DNA from: Arenicola marina
Taxonomy: Eukaryota; Annelida; Polychaeta; Arenicolidae
Length of the DNA: 64,000 nt
NCBI GenBank assembly: GCA_964019135.1
Contig: OZ025258.1
Coordinates: forward strand, 10,249,961 to 10,313,960
Reading direction: 5' to 3'
Part shown: one piece after another, positions 12,218 through 31,790 of the stretch
Numbering within the stretch: position 1 is the stretch's first letter
Layout: each line of letters opens with the position of its first letter
Notes under the pieces: generated by a model
What the model saw: only the letters and a program-made list of their open reading frames with translations
Databases searched by the model: none
What the model was told of the DNA's origin: nothing
Position numbers and translations under genes: made by a program

Positions 12218-15200
12218 TCAGTAGGGTGATCGCGATCTTGAGCGCCTCATCGGAGAGTAGCTGGGGGAGCCGCGTGACCGTCGCGGGGGTGATGCACTGC
12301 GACTGCGCGAGCGCGACCCAGCACGTGCACCCCTGTAGTCCTCCTTCACGCGTATGTAAGCAACCTCACCCTGAATATAACAAAGGCACAAACGTCAACC
12401 AAAATAATAATAACTTGTTTTTAACTTTTAAATACCTACACTCCACTTGATCCATCCGCGAATGAACTAAATGAGAGAGGACATTGTAAGGGAAAGTGAA
12501 CGAACTACAATGACATGTATACGGACATCACAAGCAACCTCACAGAATTTTAAAATAACTACCGTATTTCACGCATCTGGAGATGATACCATAGTTACCA
12601 ATGTAACTGATCACTACCCAATGTACCTTATTAACCAGACAATAGAAGCCCGTCTCTACCATTGTACACGTTCTCTTTGAATTATTCACCTCATGAGATC
12701 GGAACTTTGAGTCGTCTAACTTCCTGGCAGCATACTTCATGTCCTCATAACGCAAGAACTCTACGACACCAGTCCCATCTTTGTAAACATCAGCATAGCA
12801 AACATCTCCGGCCTCTCGCATATGATCCTTTAAATCCTGCCAGCTGCCAGTAGGAGGCAAGCCTGCAATGCAAGATTAAGTTCATGTGAAACACATCATA
12901 CGCAGATTGTAAAATACATTTTGACAAAAGTGTAGTCGTATGCAGATGCAAACAAATTGAAACAAAATCATCTGAAAATGAAATTAAGGATATGTGACAC
13001 ATATTTAAGATTAATTAAGATGTCAGGGCTTGAATGTTGAAGCCTTAGTGTTGATATAAACGATACAGCACCAGTAATGCATTGCACAAGAAAGCTACTG
13101 TCCCACAAGATACATCAGTCTGTCCTTAACACATCCTTTTAAATGGGTACCTGATACATTTCGAAAACATGTTTGAAGAGAACAACTTTTTCTCTTCAAA
13201 CGTGTTGAATCTTTAGCAGCTTTAAATAGATAAATTTAAATGACATACATCTTGATATATTAAAAGTTCTAGTAAGTAATGTTAACGTCACAGCGAGAGC
13301 AACAACATACCTGAGACCAGACACCTATATTCAGATCGCCTAGAAGGAGGACCTCCTCGGCCTCCCATCATGCCGCCACCACCGCCGCCGCCGCCTCCTC
13401 CTCCACCCATTCCACGGTCGCCGCCGCCGCCACCACCTCCACCGCCACGTCCCATTTCCATTCGGCCTCCGCTGGACCCTCCACGACCACCAGGGCCTGT
13501 GCCTCGCGGGAATTCAACTCTTAATGTGTATCCATCGTAATTGTACCCATCTCGAGCATGGACAGCATCCTCAGCATCTCTAAAATTATGACATTGGTTT
13601 GATTATTGCATGTAAAAAAATTCCATGATTCATTCAGAAGTAATATATTAACACACAAATTCTCACAAAAAAACACTGACACCAAAGCATTGTTAACGTG
13701 GTCTGACAACCATTCAGAATTTGTCTGACAAGACTTCAGCCGAAACTTTGTGTAGCGTGGTGTGATAAGCAATCCATTGCTCTCCAGATCACTCTGTGGC
13801 CGGTGGGCCATGTTACAGGGTTACCCAAAAGCCAGGGAGGGGCATGCAACAGGGCTAACCCAAACCCACCATGCCAGGCCCAGGGCATCATGTAAAAAAA
13901 ATATGAATATCATTAATAAATTTTTCACTATCCCGCTTTACATTTCAGATAAATAAGGTATGCGCAATTGCTTTCCACTGGCTAATCTTTTCCAAGAAAA
14001 CAATTCTTGTTGTCAGAGGGCCAAATGATCTACCTATATCTCGCTAGATAGTGCTGAGTGGCTAAATCATCAGACATCGCAATTTCATTTGAGCTATAAA
14101 ACAGTTATATTCTAGAATTTAAAAAATGACTGACTGCCCTAATTTTGTATATTGGCAGAGCATATTTGTTTAGGGCCTATTTTGCCTGCTCTCTCCCCAC
14201 TAATTGCCTCTTGTTCATGACATCAATATATTAGCAGTCATTATGTTGACCTCTGGGATTATATGTGCATGGTTGCATCTGCTAGTTTACATTACTACCA
14301 CTTTGAAATCTGCATTTCGAGAGTGATAAATGTCAAGCACTTTTTTAGCGTTATCTACCACCTTTGTGATGTTTAATACCAGATGCAAACATGCATGTAT
14401 AAGACCAGAGGTCAACATAATTAAGCAGTTTCTACCAATGATGCAAATGTTGGGAAAAGATTCTCCAACATTTAGTCGCCAGAATATGACCAAAACAACC
14501 CAGTGTTGACAAACTTTCTTGTTGTCAGAAGACAGAACAAAGTACCAGAAAGCTACAATTTCTGGGGTTATTAGTTGCACCCACCGATTGTGAGAAATAT
14601 TTACACATTTTGAAGCACTGTGCGCATGACAGTGTGGTTGAGATAAAGTTATGTTACAGGAAAAGATTGATTTGTGAATGTAGAAAATATATAAAATATT
14701 GCAATTTCTCATTTATTATTGTATTAATTATATTTTTATATCTGATAAACATACCAACTCACTGCCCTTCTCGCTCAGTCTCCAAGTCTGAGCCAAATCC
14801 TTCGAAGTTTGTTCTGGCAGTCTTTGGTATACTTGTACACTTCTGATATTCTGACATGTGCCTACCATTGTTAAAATTTGCCAATTTAATTAAAGTTTAA
14901 AATGCTGGGAAAGAGCTTGATAAGCAACTTTAAAACCTTTCCCACCAAATTTAAGCCCAGGCGACAAACATCACAATTTGCAGAAAACTCATGTGACGTA
15001 GCAAACATGTCTATCCTGGGACTTATAAAAAAGCATCGCGAAGTACACTAACTGTTGATGGCAGTCTGGCATGCATGTTACCAGAGCTGGCCTGAAGAAT
15101 ATTTCTCCATGCTGACACGCCATTGGCTGAAAACACGCGTTAGAGCCTTTCATAGTCTGTGATTTAGTCTATTTGTGAAAGTGTGTCTGCTGCCAATGTA

Positions 15201-18200
15201 GCCTGAATGTTCAGATGGTACAGTCTTGATACTTGTTCTTGTGACTGTAACTTCTGAACACAAATACTCACATGAATGCAAAAAAAACTTGTTCTATGTT
15301 AACTTCTTTATGTTCTTTATGTTCCGTGAGATATGGATTCGTGCCGACTGAACCCTGTACATTGACGAGCGTCTTTTGCCAAATAATAAATTGTTCCACT
15401 TGTTATTTTCTTGCATTAGTCGTTTTTGATTTTGGGGAATATATTCTTCTGCCCAACCCACAACTTGATCACGGGCGTCAATGTACAGGGTTTAGTCGGC
15501 GCCGCCAATTGGAGTCTTACTACGACAACAACCAAAATGGCGGCTTGGCACTGGGCTCAGCACTCGGAGACAAATCCTTCTGTTACCAGACAATACGTTC
15601 ACATTTCTACGCAAATATTATACGAATATAACAGAAGCATTGATAAGTGTACCTTTAAGCAAAACTGAACTTCCTACTCCTGTCTAACTGGTAATTTGCG
15701 CCCAGTTCCGCTACTTTTCACCTGGTTTCCGCTATAACGATGTACCGCTAAAACACGAGTCATAAAATGATGGTTGCCATGGCGCCGAACGTGCTTTGAA
15801 CAATACATGCTCTATATTTATACCAGCCACGAGGATGCCATGGCAACTATAGAGCCTTTCATCGTCTGTGATTTATTTTATTTGCGAAAGTTTGTCAGCT
15901 GCCAATGTAGTCCTACAAGCAAGCCGCTGTGGCTCGCCAACAGCGTCTTACTTCCAAGCGCATCCCGCTCATTAGCAGAGCGAAGCGACGACAACACCCG
16001 GGACATTTTGCATCGCTTAAGTGAATGTACACATTGTACAGCGCTCTCTTACCAATATAACTTTAAGGAAAAGGTATTAGCGTCTAATTTTGCGCGGTAG
16101 AATTGTTGTCAGATGTTCTGGAGCGCGAGAAACAACAACTTTGCACCAGTAACAACCGAAAACGAATCAAGCTCCGCCATGATTGCAGTTGCACTTCCTG
16201 CCGAGAAGCGGTGCGCACTAACGTACAAATTGTGTGCTCGCCGTAACTGAAAGACTCCTCGCTGGCTTCGTGCCGCGGGGTCCCCCTGCGTGATGAATAG
16301 TATGGAGGGGGTTGATGGGGAACCCGCCCAAATGTTAGCGAAAATTTCCAGACGTTCTCTTCTAATGTTGGTTCTCATATGAAATGTGGGTTTTGTGGAT
16401 TTACTTTTTTTTAGGAATATTTTATTTCTGAAGCTGTATTTTGATGAAAAATACCCCCCCCCCCCCCTCCGGCGGGAATAAAGGTAGCTGACGGTCGGAG
16501 CGGGATCAATTGCTATATTTCCGGCATTTTCCAAAGGGAATACACCTGATGCCGCCAAAACCCACAAATTAGTGAGCGCAGGGGCTGACACAGGGGCGGG
16601 AGTCCTCACCCGCCCGCATTTCTGAAACATCCCTAAGCAACAATGAATTTGGTGCCCCCCGCCTGTTTGTACTGGATCCCCTACTTTGTTGGTATCAAGC
16701 TCGGGAGGTGCGGACGGGACGGGGCGGGGGGGGGGGGGGGGGGGGGGGAGGGGCAAGACTGACAAGCGTAACTTTGGCGTACGGCGGAAGCTGAAATTAC
16801 GTACTCCTCGCGTTAAACCAAGAATTGCACAAACAACTTGCCGTTGGCCATTGCCGTTGGCCCGTGCATGCTCCACTGTCACCGTGACGGGCCGGGGCCG
16901 CCGCTGGGCTCTGGGATGGTATTTAATTCATTGCTTGGTTTAGGATAGGGGGGTCCGCGGTAAAGTCCCCACCCCATTCGGTCGAGGTTTTACCATCGAA
17001 ATTCGCTCGGTCGGGGCTTTTTAATCTTTTGCGGCAACCCGTCTATGAACGCACATTTTCAGAGCTACCCCACCCCCCCCCCCCATCCACCCCGGTCAGA
17101 AGTTTTTCATCGGCTCTATAGCTATAGGGATATCTTTTTCATCACAAAAATCCACTCTCTCAGGTATCAAGGCACCCCACGGAACCCTCCCACCAACTTT
17201 GTATACGAGGCCTCCCCTCCCCCCCCCCCCCGGCCGCCGGGTTACTGACGGTTTAAAATATTCCGACTGATCCACACTCCTCCCGCTGTCATTTGCTCAG
17301 TGCTCAGATGGTATTGAATGCAAATTAAACATCAATGGAACGCTGAAAGAACTTCCACTTAAGTTATGCTTTCAAAGATTTTAATGCAACGATGTCACTG
17401 ATCTGGTAAAGTCGGACCATTTGAAACAAACAACCGTTAAACTACCATGACATGCTGTTTGATGTGATGTAAAATCCGTACTTTACATTTCCCAACCAAA
17501 AATGTGCGCACACCCAACGATTATTTCTTCCGGTACGCGTGAACCCCAATCAAACCATGGCACCAGCGGCAGGCAGAAAAGCTCCAAAACAGCTCGCCGA
17601 ACGAATAAGTTTTTAAAGCACACAAATCGAATAAGGACACGACTGGATTTTTTTACCAACAAACAGAGAATAGGTTACTTTATGTTAATATGTAGTTCAT
17701 TGCTAGATATCGAGGTGAAAAAGTAGTTTTATGACCGTGTAAAGCCCACCCAGATTTCGGGCGGGATTCTGCTAATGAAAAGAGATTGCAAGGGGATGTA
17801 ACGTAGATCCGCGACTGGACCCATATCGGAGCGAGCTGCGTTACATATATGGAACTACTGCCAATGGAGTGTCAGCATGGAGAAATATTGTTTATGTCTT
17901 AAAAAAGGATAACATCGCAGTACAACCGTAAGTTTAGTAAGCTTATCATTAAAATGGTCTAAGCTTATAAGCTTAGTGTTGCTTTCTCACGTCAGTGATT
18001 TGGAGAGTGATAATCAGATAGAGGTAAATTCGGGGAAAATATGGGCCGAAACATTTACCAGTTTAAAACTGCAGTCACAAAATGCAGAGGGATTTGCATA
18101 AATGGCGATTTAAAGATACCAGTCGAGCGACGGTGGTTTTTAAAATTGAATGAAAATCAAAGTTATTCACCTTGGGTCCTCGAACTCAACAAAAGCAAAT

Positions 18201-18340
18201 GGAGGCCCCCGGCGATTTTTCAAATCTATAAAAGTGATTTTTCCAAACTTGTAGAAGAGGTCTTCAATATCTCTCGTCCTTATATCTGGGGGCAAGTTTC
18301 CAACGTAGATACGACCTTCATTGCTTCTGAACCCAGCCAT
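12218..18340 (-). CDS. SRSF9: Serine/arginine-rich splicing factor, SRSF1/SRSF9 type, 4 exons
   Basis: Exons 18171-18340, 13311-13579, 12690-12862 and 12218-12370 give 254 residues. SRSF1/9 proteins bind exonic enhancers and direct splice-site choice in the nucleus. RRM1 (about residues 10-85) has [11 protein letters not shown] and [17 protein letters not shown] very glycine-rich hinge (about 92-138) follows, then pseudo-RRM2 with the hallmark SWQDLKD (about 153-159) and [15 protein letters not shown]. The last exon encodes GEVAYIRVK and a short RS tail of about 35 residues ending RSRSRSPY. Sequence alone suggests a common ancestor type of SRSF1 and SRSF9; the neighbours point to SRSF9. I start at MAGFRS, although an in-frame ATG lies 57 bp upstream. 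It is head-to-head with DYNLL1. Intron 1 is 4.6 kb and repeat-rich. Confidence 0.95.
15341..15503. mobile_element. Foldback element with about 25-bp inverted repeats
   Basis: GCCGACTGAACCCTGTACAT at the left is mirrored at the right as ATGTACAGGGTTTAGTCGGC with one mismatch; the stem is about 25 bp. The AT-rich inside is about 110 bp. A small MITE is the simplest reading. Confidence 0.6.
15773..15985. repeat. Dispersed repeat segment with X-box-like motifs
   Basis: AGAGCCTTTCATCGTCTGTGATTTA (given here only as a landmark at 15853) also occurs near 15145. TCCTACAAGCAAGCCGCTGT (15923) recurs near 27105 in COQ5 intron 1. Two palindromic GTTGCCATGGC/GCCATGGCAAC words lie at 15773-15786 and 15834-15847. 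Confidence 0.5.
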
Positions 18341-18599
18341 GACTGAACGTAGCGACGAAATCGCAACAATCAACAAAAGAATACAGGTGGAAACCAAGTC
18401 ACTCTTTACAAGATGGTAGACGCGGTCTTCACCGGAAGCGGAAGTTTCTAGTGGTATTCTGGGTTGGTATACGCTTCAAAAATATGCTTCAAATATACTG
18501 ACCAATCCGTGGAAAGATTTTGCCAGCTTTCGGCCAATTGGGTTAGAGCATTAGACTCACACGCCGGCTATTTATAAGGCAGGTGGTTGCTAAGGTTCA
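18341..18599. promoter_or_regulatory. Divergent SRSF/DYNLL1 promoter region
   Basis: The segment between the SRSF start codon and the likely DYNLL1 start contains a doubled ETS-type site, CCGGAAGCGGAAGT, at about 18430-18443, and an AAGATGG word (YY1-like) near 18409. A TATA-like TATTTATAAGG lies at 18569-18579. Both genes are likely housekeeping genes. Assignment of transcription starts is inference. Confidence 0.6.
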
Positions 18600-18688
18600 G
18601 CATCACTTGAAGATCCCTGCATTGCGAAGGACACACGACCGAACAGCACTTCTTGATTATTTCTACGGCAGCGCTGCTGTGCTAAAAG
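18600..18688 (+). other. DYNLL1: Likely DYNLL1 5' UTR exon
   Basis: The stretch downstream of the TATA-like motif ends in CTAAAAG|GTACGT, a good donor. The matching acceptor (TTTTTTCCAG) is at 19082, 9 bp before the DYNLL1 ATG. The exact start is approximate. Confidence 0.55.
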
Positions 18689-18815
18689 GTACGTTTTTGT
18701 GCGATCTTGATCACTGATTAGAAATTGATGTTTTCGTTGAATTACTTACGTTTCCATGCGCAATCGTGTTCGAGCCCCACCAGCAAAGCCGGTGCCGGTG
18801 GCGTTGACGTTGTGA

Positions 18816-19361
<546 letters not shown>

Positions 19362-19625
19362 AAGAACTATTTATTGTCTGCTGTTTCTGCTAGTGACTTG
19401 CACATGTTCTGGCAGTGTATGGGTAAGGTCTTAGCAGGCCTGCCCATGCCAAGTTTCCTCCCATTGGTTTATCTAATGCTAACACATTGACAGAAGGCTC
19501 ATGAATGGACCACAGAACAAGGATATGGACCAAGATGTGTACATTGGTGGGACTTGTGTGGCTGCAGTAGACTGATTGTGCTCCCTATGTGCAATTGAAG
19601 ACAGTTTTCAAGATTTTTATAGAAA

Positions 19626-19631
19626 AATAAA
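19626..19631 (+). terminator. DYNLL1: DYNLL1 polyadenylation signal
   Basis: AATAAA 264 bp after the stop codon, within AGAAAAATAAAATTC. Confidence 0.7.
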
Positions 19632-19649
19632 ATTCACCTTGCTACTTAA

Positions 19650-21340
19650 GCATTGATTTCCCCTGCCTTATGTTTGGTGCGGAAGTTGTACGTTACTCTT
19701 CTGTAAAGCAGTCAAAATGGTTTTCCTAATGTACTGCCGAAAATAAGCAGGATACATAGGGACCTAATTAGTTTCTGTACTTTTGGGTTATGTACTGGTA
19801 CATATTTTTGTAAACTTGTTGCAGAGATTATTTATTGTCTCGAGGCTACTTATATAGCTGTTAAACAAGGGTGCATTCTGGCATTTTAGTTATTTCATGA
19901 AATGCTTTCTGGTATGAAATGTCAGTCTACAGTAATTGCTTTTAACTCAATCGAAATTTTAGAATTGTCTGGGCCCCAATATTTTTACCTTTTATTAAGA
20001 CTAAACGAGTGTGAAATATTTGACTTTTGCAGTTTCGAACTTCAATTACTAAACTATAATCTCTATTTAGCGGGGAGTATATTTTCCAGACCTCGGAGCT
20101 GTAGCAACTTGTCTTATATATAGACCATATAACAATTAATTTTGCTGTCCACAAATTGCAAGCCTTTCACACATAAAAGTTGGCCGGTCGCTTTTTATAC
20201 ACAGCTGTGTCGTGGCTAAGATACATGAACTCCAAGCGGGCCGTTTAAGGCCAACGGCGGCAGACAACCCGAAAAAAATAATGGTTAGATGGATTTCGTT
20301 CAAACTTTTTTTTTCGTAAAACATATACGGCGTGCTATCGAAAAATGCAATCGAACAGATCCGTCACCGTGCTTACTTTCCTGTATTTAAGCATGTATTA
20401 TCCAAGAAAATAACCTCGACCATATGGGAAGATTAGCCAAACTTTAGATTCTATCACTAATTTTGTGCCTCAGAAAAAAAAACGCTTGACAGAAATACCT
20501 CAAACTTTCTGAATGTTGCCCATTTGTTGGTAAACATAAGGGAGTGACCTCATGTTTCATTGTTCTATGCAATTTCACCATGGCAACGATTGTCGATTAA
20601 ATGGGGCAGCAGGGCGGTTTGAGTCTGTCTACACGATTTTGCCCGCCTTCCGATCTAACGCAATCGGCATGCACCAGATCACACACCTGTCACAGGACTT
20701 AATGCTGCTCATACAGCAATTTTTCATTATGATTTTGGAACAACGTTCTGCATATTTTGGACTGAATTCGAAAAAGAATGATCCTGTTAAAAGAATTATT
20801 ATTTTTTGATCATTTGCACATTTTTGCAACATTATACTCAAGAAATGCACACTTTCTAACAGGAGATGGCACTAATTTGGCCCAAAAAGGGCTTCAACAA
20901 CCTATCCGTTTTGTTATTGCTGCATAAATAACTACTTTCTCTCGTTAATCTTCCACATATCAGATGGGCCAATATTTTTAACTACGCAAATTCGTTCGAA
21001 GCTCTTTGACAAGTACACTAGTGCACTGCTTTTTATCGTATAACTTTCAACAAATAACAAATAAATGTTTCGTTTGTCGAGAGCTTAACAAGTGTATATT
21101 GATTTGGCTGCATAGCTAAAAATAATGCAATTGAAATGCGACATAAATATACCCGCTTCTGAAGTACAATTGGAAGGCTCACAGGAGGGGGTACCAGATA
21201 CAGCTTTGGCCTGTGAACACTGATTCTGTAACCTACATGAACCAGCTAAACTGTATCATCGCTATAATAATGGAGAGTTGACGAAACTAAAGCCAACCTG
21301 TTAGGTTATTAACAGTTTTGAACAAACACCACGTTACTAA
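19650..21340. other. DYNLL1-COQ5 intergenic region
   Basis: Convergent intergenic DNA, AT-rich, without a recognised gene. It holds one arm of an inverted dispersed repeat (20550-20640). Confidence 0.5.
20550..20640 (+). repeat. Dispersed repeat, inverted partner at 27990-28075
   Basis: CATGTTTCATTGTTCTATGC, CCATGGCAACGATTGTCGAT and GCAGCAGGGCGGTTTG all recur in inverted orientation at about 27990-28075, so two copies bracket the whole COQ5 gene. Confidence 0.7.
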
Positions 21341-21346
21341 AAGCAT

Positions 21347-21352
21347 TTTATT
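21347..21352 (-). terminator. COQ5: COQ5 polyadenylation signal
   Basis: AATAAA on the minus strand about 60 bp after the COQ5 stop codon. Confidence 0.65.
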
Positions 21353-21413
21353 GGCTGATTAATTAATACCTATATACATTAACAAAATAAAGTGGCAATC
21401 CATGGTGTCAGGG

Positions 21414-27656
<6,243 letters not shown>

Positions 27657-28330
27657 TTTGGGGTGTCTCAGTGGAAAAAGTTATCGCAAAGAATGAAAAA
27701 AAAAAGATCCGGTGATAGGGTCTAAGTTACTTGTTCTTCCAAGTGTAATTTATATCAATGTTACCAAAATAAATGATTAAATACATTTTTATTTATAGTC
27801 GCAGATGCTGGTTTAAAACTATAATAATTTACACTAAAAATTTGTTGGCAGCTGGGCTCGTTCCGGGCCCCTGCAACCAACTGGTTCCCTGTAATTGAGT
27901 TTGATGGTGCATACCAATAATTATTACGAGTTGGTGGGCATGTTAACTAGTACAATAGCGTTACATCTGAAGGCCTCTAAAATGCCGTATTCTGACCCAA
28001 ACCGCCCTGCTGCCCATGCAATCGACAATCGTTGCCATGGCGACGCTGCATAGAACAATGAAACATGACGTCACGCACAAAAGAATTGTAGTTATAGCTT
28101 TAAATAGCCCGCTTCCATGACTAGTTGCCTAGTTGCACATGCTATGTTTCTTGGCAACATATATATGGCATAAAAAGGCGACTGGCCAACTATATGTGGA
28201 AAGGCTGGCGATTTGCGGACAGTCAGTCCCAAAATGCTTTACTTTTGTCGTTGCATGCGGAAATTAAACCAAAGAAGCAGAGACAAGTCAACGCCTTAAA
28301 TTTAAATTCAACTCGTAATAATAGTAATAT
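27657..28330. promoter_or_regulatory. COQ5 upstream region
   Basis: Presumed COQ5 promoter side. It includes the inverted dispersed-repeat copy at 27990-28075 with a TGACGTCA (CRE) word near 28067 and the palindrome GTTGCCATGGCGAC at 28031-28044. Read on the other strand, the palindrome matches the RFX X-box pattern GTNRCC-NN-RGYAAC exactly. Whether it regulates COQ5 is unknown. Confidence 0.4.
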
Positions 28331-28332
28331 TG

Positions 28333-28498
28333 TCATAATAACGCGCCACAAGTTTCCATGGCTCGGACCACATCGCAGCGCAATCGATACCTACTCGCAC
28401 CAGATCGATACCCACTCGCACCACATCGATACCCACTCACACCACATCGATACCCACTCGCACCACATCGATACCCAATCACCACATCGCACCACAAC

Positions 28499-28530
<32 letters not shown>

Positions 28531-31500
28531 GGAGTAATGTAGCACCCCCCCCCCGGTCGCTCCACTTCGATCGGTACCAAATTGTACCACATCGGTTGGC
28601 CTAAGCCACATCGATACGCAATCGCACCACATCGATACCCACTCGCACCTCATCGATACCCACTCGCACCACATCGATACCTACTCGCACCACATCGATA
28701 CCCACTCGCACCACATCGATACCCACTCGCACCACATCGATACCCACTCGCACCACATCGATACCCACTCACACCACATCGATACCCACTCGCACCACAT
28801 CGATACCTACTCGCACCACATCGATACCCACTCGCACCACATCGATACCCACTCGCACCACATCGATACCTACTCGCACCACATCGATACCCACTCGCAC
28901 CACATCGATACCCACTCGCACCACATCGATACCTACTCGCACCACATCGATACCTACTCGCACCACATCGATACCCACTCACACCACATCGATACCCACT
29001 CACACCACATCGATACCCACTCGCACCACATCGATACCCACTCGCACCACATCGATACCTACTCGCACCACATCGATACCCACTCGCACCACATCGATAC
29101 CTACTCGCACCACATCGATACCCACTCACACCACATCGATACCCACTCACACCACATCGATACCCACTCGCACCACATCGATACCCACTCGCACCACATC
29201 GATACCCACTCGCACCACATCGATACCCACTCGCACCACATCGATACCCACTCGCACCACATCGATACCTACTCGCACCTCATCGATACCTACTCGCACC
29301 ACATCGATACCCACTCGCACCACATCGATACCCACTCGCACCACATCGATACCCACTCGCACCACATCGATACCCACTCACACCACATCGATACCCACTC
29401 GCACCACATCGATACCCACTCGCACCACATCGATACCCACTCGCACCACATCGATACCCACTCGCACCACATCGATACCGACTCGTACCACATCGATACC
29501 CACTCGCACCACATCGATACCCACTCACACCACATCGATACCCACTCACACCACATCGATACCCACTCGCAACACATCGATACCCACTCGCACCACATCG
29601 ATACCCACTCACACCACATCGATACCCACTCGCACCACATCGATACCCACTCGCACCACATCGATACCCACTCGCACCACATCGATACCCACTCACACCA
29701 CATCGATACCCACTCACACCACATCGATACCCACTCGCACCACATCGATACCCACTCGCACCACATCGATACCCACTCGCACCACATCGATACCCACTCG
29801 CACCACATCGATACCCACTCGCACCACATCGATACCCACTCGCACCACATCGATACCCACTCACACCACATCGATACCCACTCGCACCACATCGATACCC
29901 ACTCACACCACATCGATACCCACTCGCAACACATCGATACCCACTCGCACCACATCGATACCCATTCACACCACATCGATACCCACTCGCAACACATCGA
30001 TACCCACTCGCACCACATCGATACCCACTCGCACCTCATCGATACCCACTCGCACCACATCGATACCCACTCGCACCACATCGATACCCACTCGCACCAC
30101 ATCGATACCCACTCGCACCTCATCGATACCCACTCACACCACATCGATACCCACTCGCAACACATCGATACCCACTCGCACCTCATCGATACCCACTCGC
30201 ACCACATCGATACCCACTCGCACCACATCGATACCCACTCGCACCACATCGATACCCACTCGCAACACATCGATACCCACTCGCACCACATCGATACCTA
30301 CTCGCACCACATCGATACCTACTCGCACCTCATCGATACCCACTCGCACCACATCGATACCCACTCGCACCACATCGATACCCACTCGCACCTCATCGAT
30401 ACCCACTCGCACCACATCGATACCCACTCGCACCACATCGATACCTACTCACACCACATCGCACCACAACCCCCCCCCCCCCCACACACACACACTGGAG
30501 TAATGTAGCACCCCCCCCCCCCCGGTCGCTCCACTTCGATCGGTACCAAATTGTACCACATCGGTTGGCCTAAGCCACATCGATACGCAATCGCACCACA
30601 TCGATACCCACTCGCACCACATCGATACCCACTCGCACCTCATTGACACCCACTCGCACCACATCGATACCCACTCGCACCACATCGATACCCACTCACA
30701 CCACATCGATACCCACTCACACCACATCGATACCCACTCGCACCACATCGATACCCACTCGCACCTCATCGATACCCACTCGCACCACATCGATACCCAC
30801 TCGCACCACATCGATACCCAATCACCACATCGCACCACAACCCCCCCCCCCCCCACACACACACACACTGGAGTAATGTAGCACCCCCCCCCCCGGTCGC
30901 TCCACTTCGATCGGTACCAAATTGTACCACATCGGTTGGCCTAAGCCACATCGATACGCAATCGCACCACATCGATACCCACTCGCACCACATCGATACC
31001 CACTCGCACCTCATCGATACCCACTCGCACCACATCGATACCCACTCGCACCACATCGATACCCACTCACACCACATCGATACCCACTCACACCACATCG
31101 ATACCCACTCGCACCACATCGATACCCACTCACACCACATCGATACCCAATCACCACATCGCACCACAACCCCCCCCCCCCCCCACACACACACACACTG
31201 GAGTAATGTAGCACCCCCCCCCCCGGTCGCTCCACTTCGATCGGTACCAAATTGTACCACATCGGTTGGCCTAAGCCACATCGATACGCAATCGCACCAC
31301 ATCGATACCCACTCGCACCACATCGATACCTACTCGCACCTCATCGATACCCACTCGCACCACATCGATACCCACTCGCACCACATCGATACCCACTCAC
31401 ACCACATCGATACCCACTCGCACCACATCGATACCCACTCGCACCACATCGATACCCACTCGCACCACATCGATACCCACTCGCACCACATCGATACCCA

Positions 31501-31790
31501 CTCGCACCACATCGATACCCACTCGCACCACATCGATACCCACTCACACCACATCGATACCCAATCACCACATCGCACCACAACCCCCCCCCCCCCCTCA
31601 CACACACACACACACTGGAGTAATGTAGCACCCCCCCCCCCCCCGGTCGCTCCACTTCGATCGGTACCAAATTGTACCACATCGGTTGGCCTAAGCCACA
31701 TCGATACGCAATCGCACCACATCGATACCCAATCGCACCACATCGGTACCCAATAGCACCACATCGATGCCCAATTGCACCACTCGGACC
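28333..31790. repeat. Higher-order satellite of 21-bp units (ATCGAT-rich)
   Basis: The unit is CACCACATCGATACCCACTC plus G, roughly 140 copies, with a few recurring variants (CCTACTCG, CTCACACC, CACCTCATC). Five spacer modules of about 155 bp interrupt it (near 28470, 30450, 30820, 31147 and 31560). Each has a C run, (CA)n, TGGAGTAATGTAGCACCC, a GGTCGCTCCACTTCGATCGG block and ACCACATCGGTTGGCCTAAG. The last three blocks are only 330-420 bp apart, showing block amplification. Because 21 is divisible by 3 and the unit lacks stops in all six frames, long reading frames (up to 663 codons) appear; they are not genes. Confidence 0.97.

Larger units (their letters stand above)
13580..18170 (-). other. 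SRSF intron 1, repeat-rich
   Basis: No exon is seen in this 4.6 kb. It holds an inverted-repeat element at 15341-15503, pieces of dispersed repeats (14155-14250, 14890-15200, 15773-15985, 17800-17893), C runs near 16455, 17075 and 17220, and a run of about 26 G near 16722-16749. A 257-residue frame across 16109-16882 is low-complexity and shows no protein family. Confidence 0.6.

Noticed and set aside
14287-14712. 141-codon minus frame
   Set aside because: AT-rich intronic sequence with no family likeness and no coding signal. Part of it is a dispersed repeat also seen near 26250.
16109-16882. 257-codon minus frame in SRSF intron 1
   Set aside because: It contains homopolymer-derived proline and glycine runs and no known family.
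28582-30573. 663-codon plus-strand frame of LAPHRYP repeats
   Set aside because: The 21-bp satellite keeps all six frames open. There is no splice context, no domain and no conserved start.
28333-31790. CRISPR array
   Set aside because: Head-to-tail units without unique spacers, in animal DNA with spliced genes.
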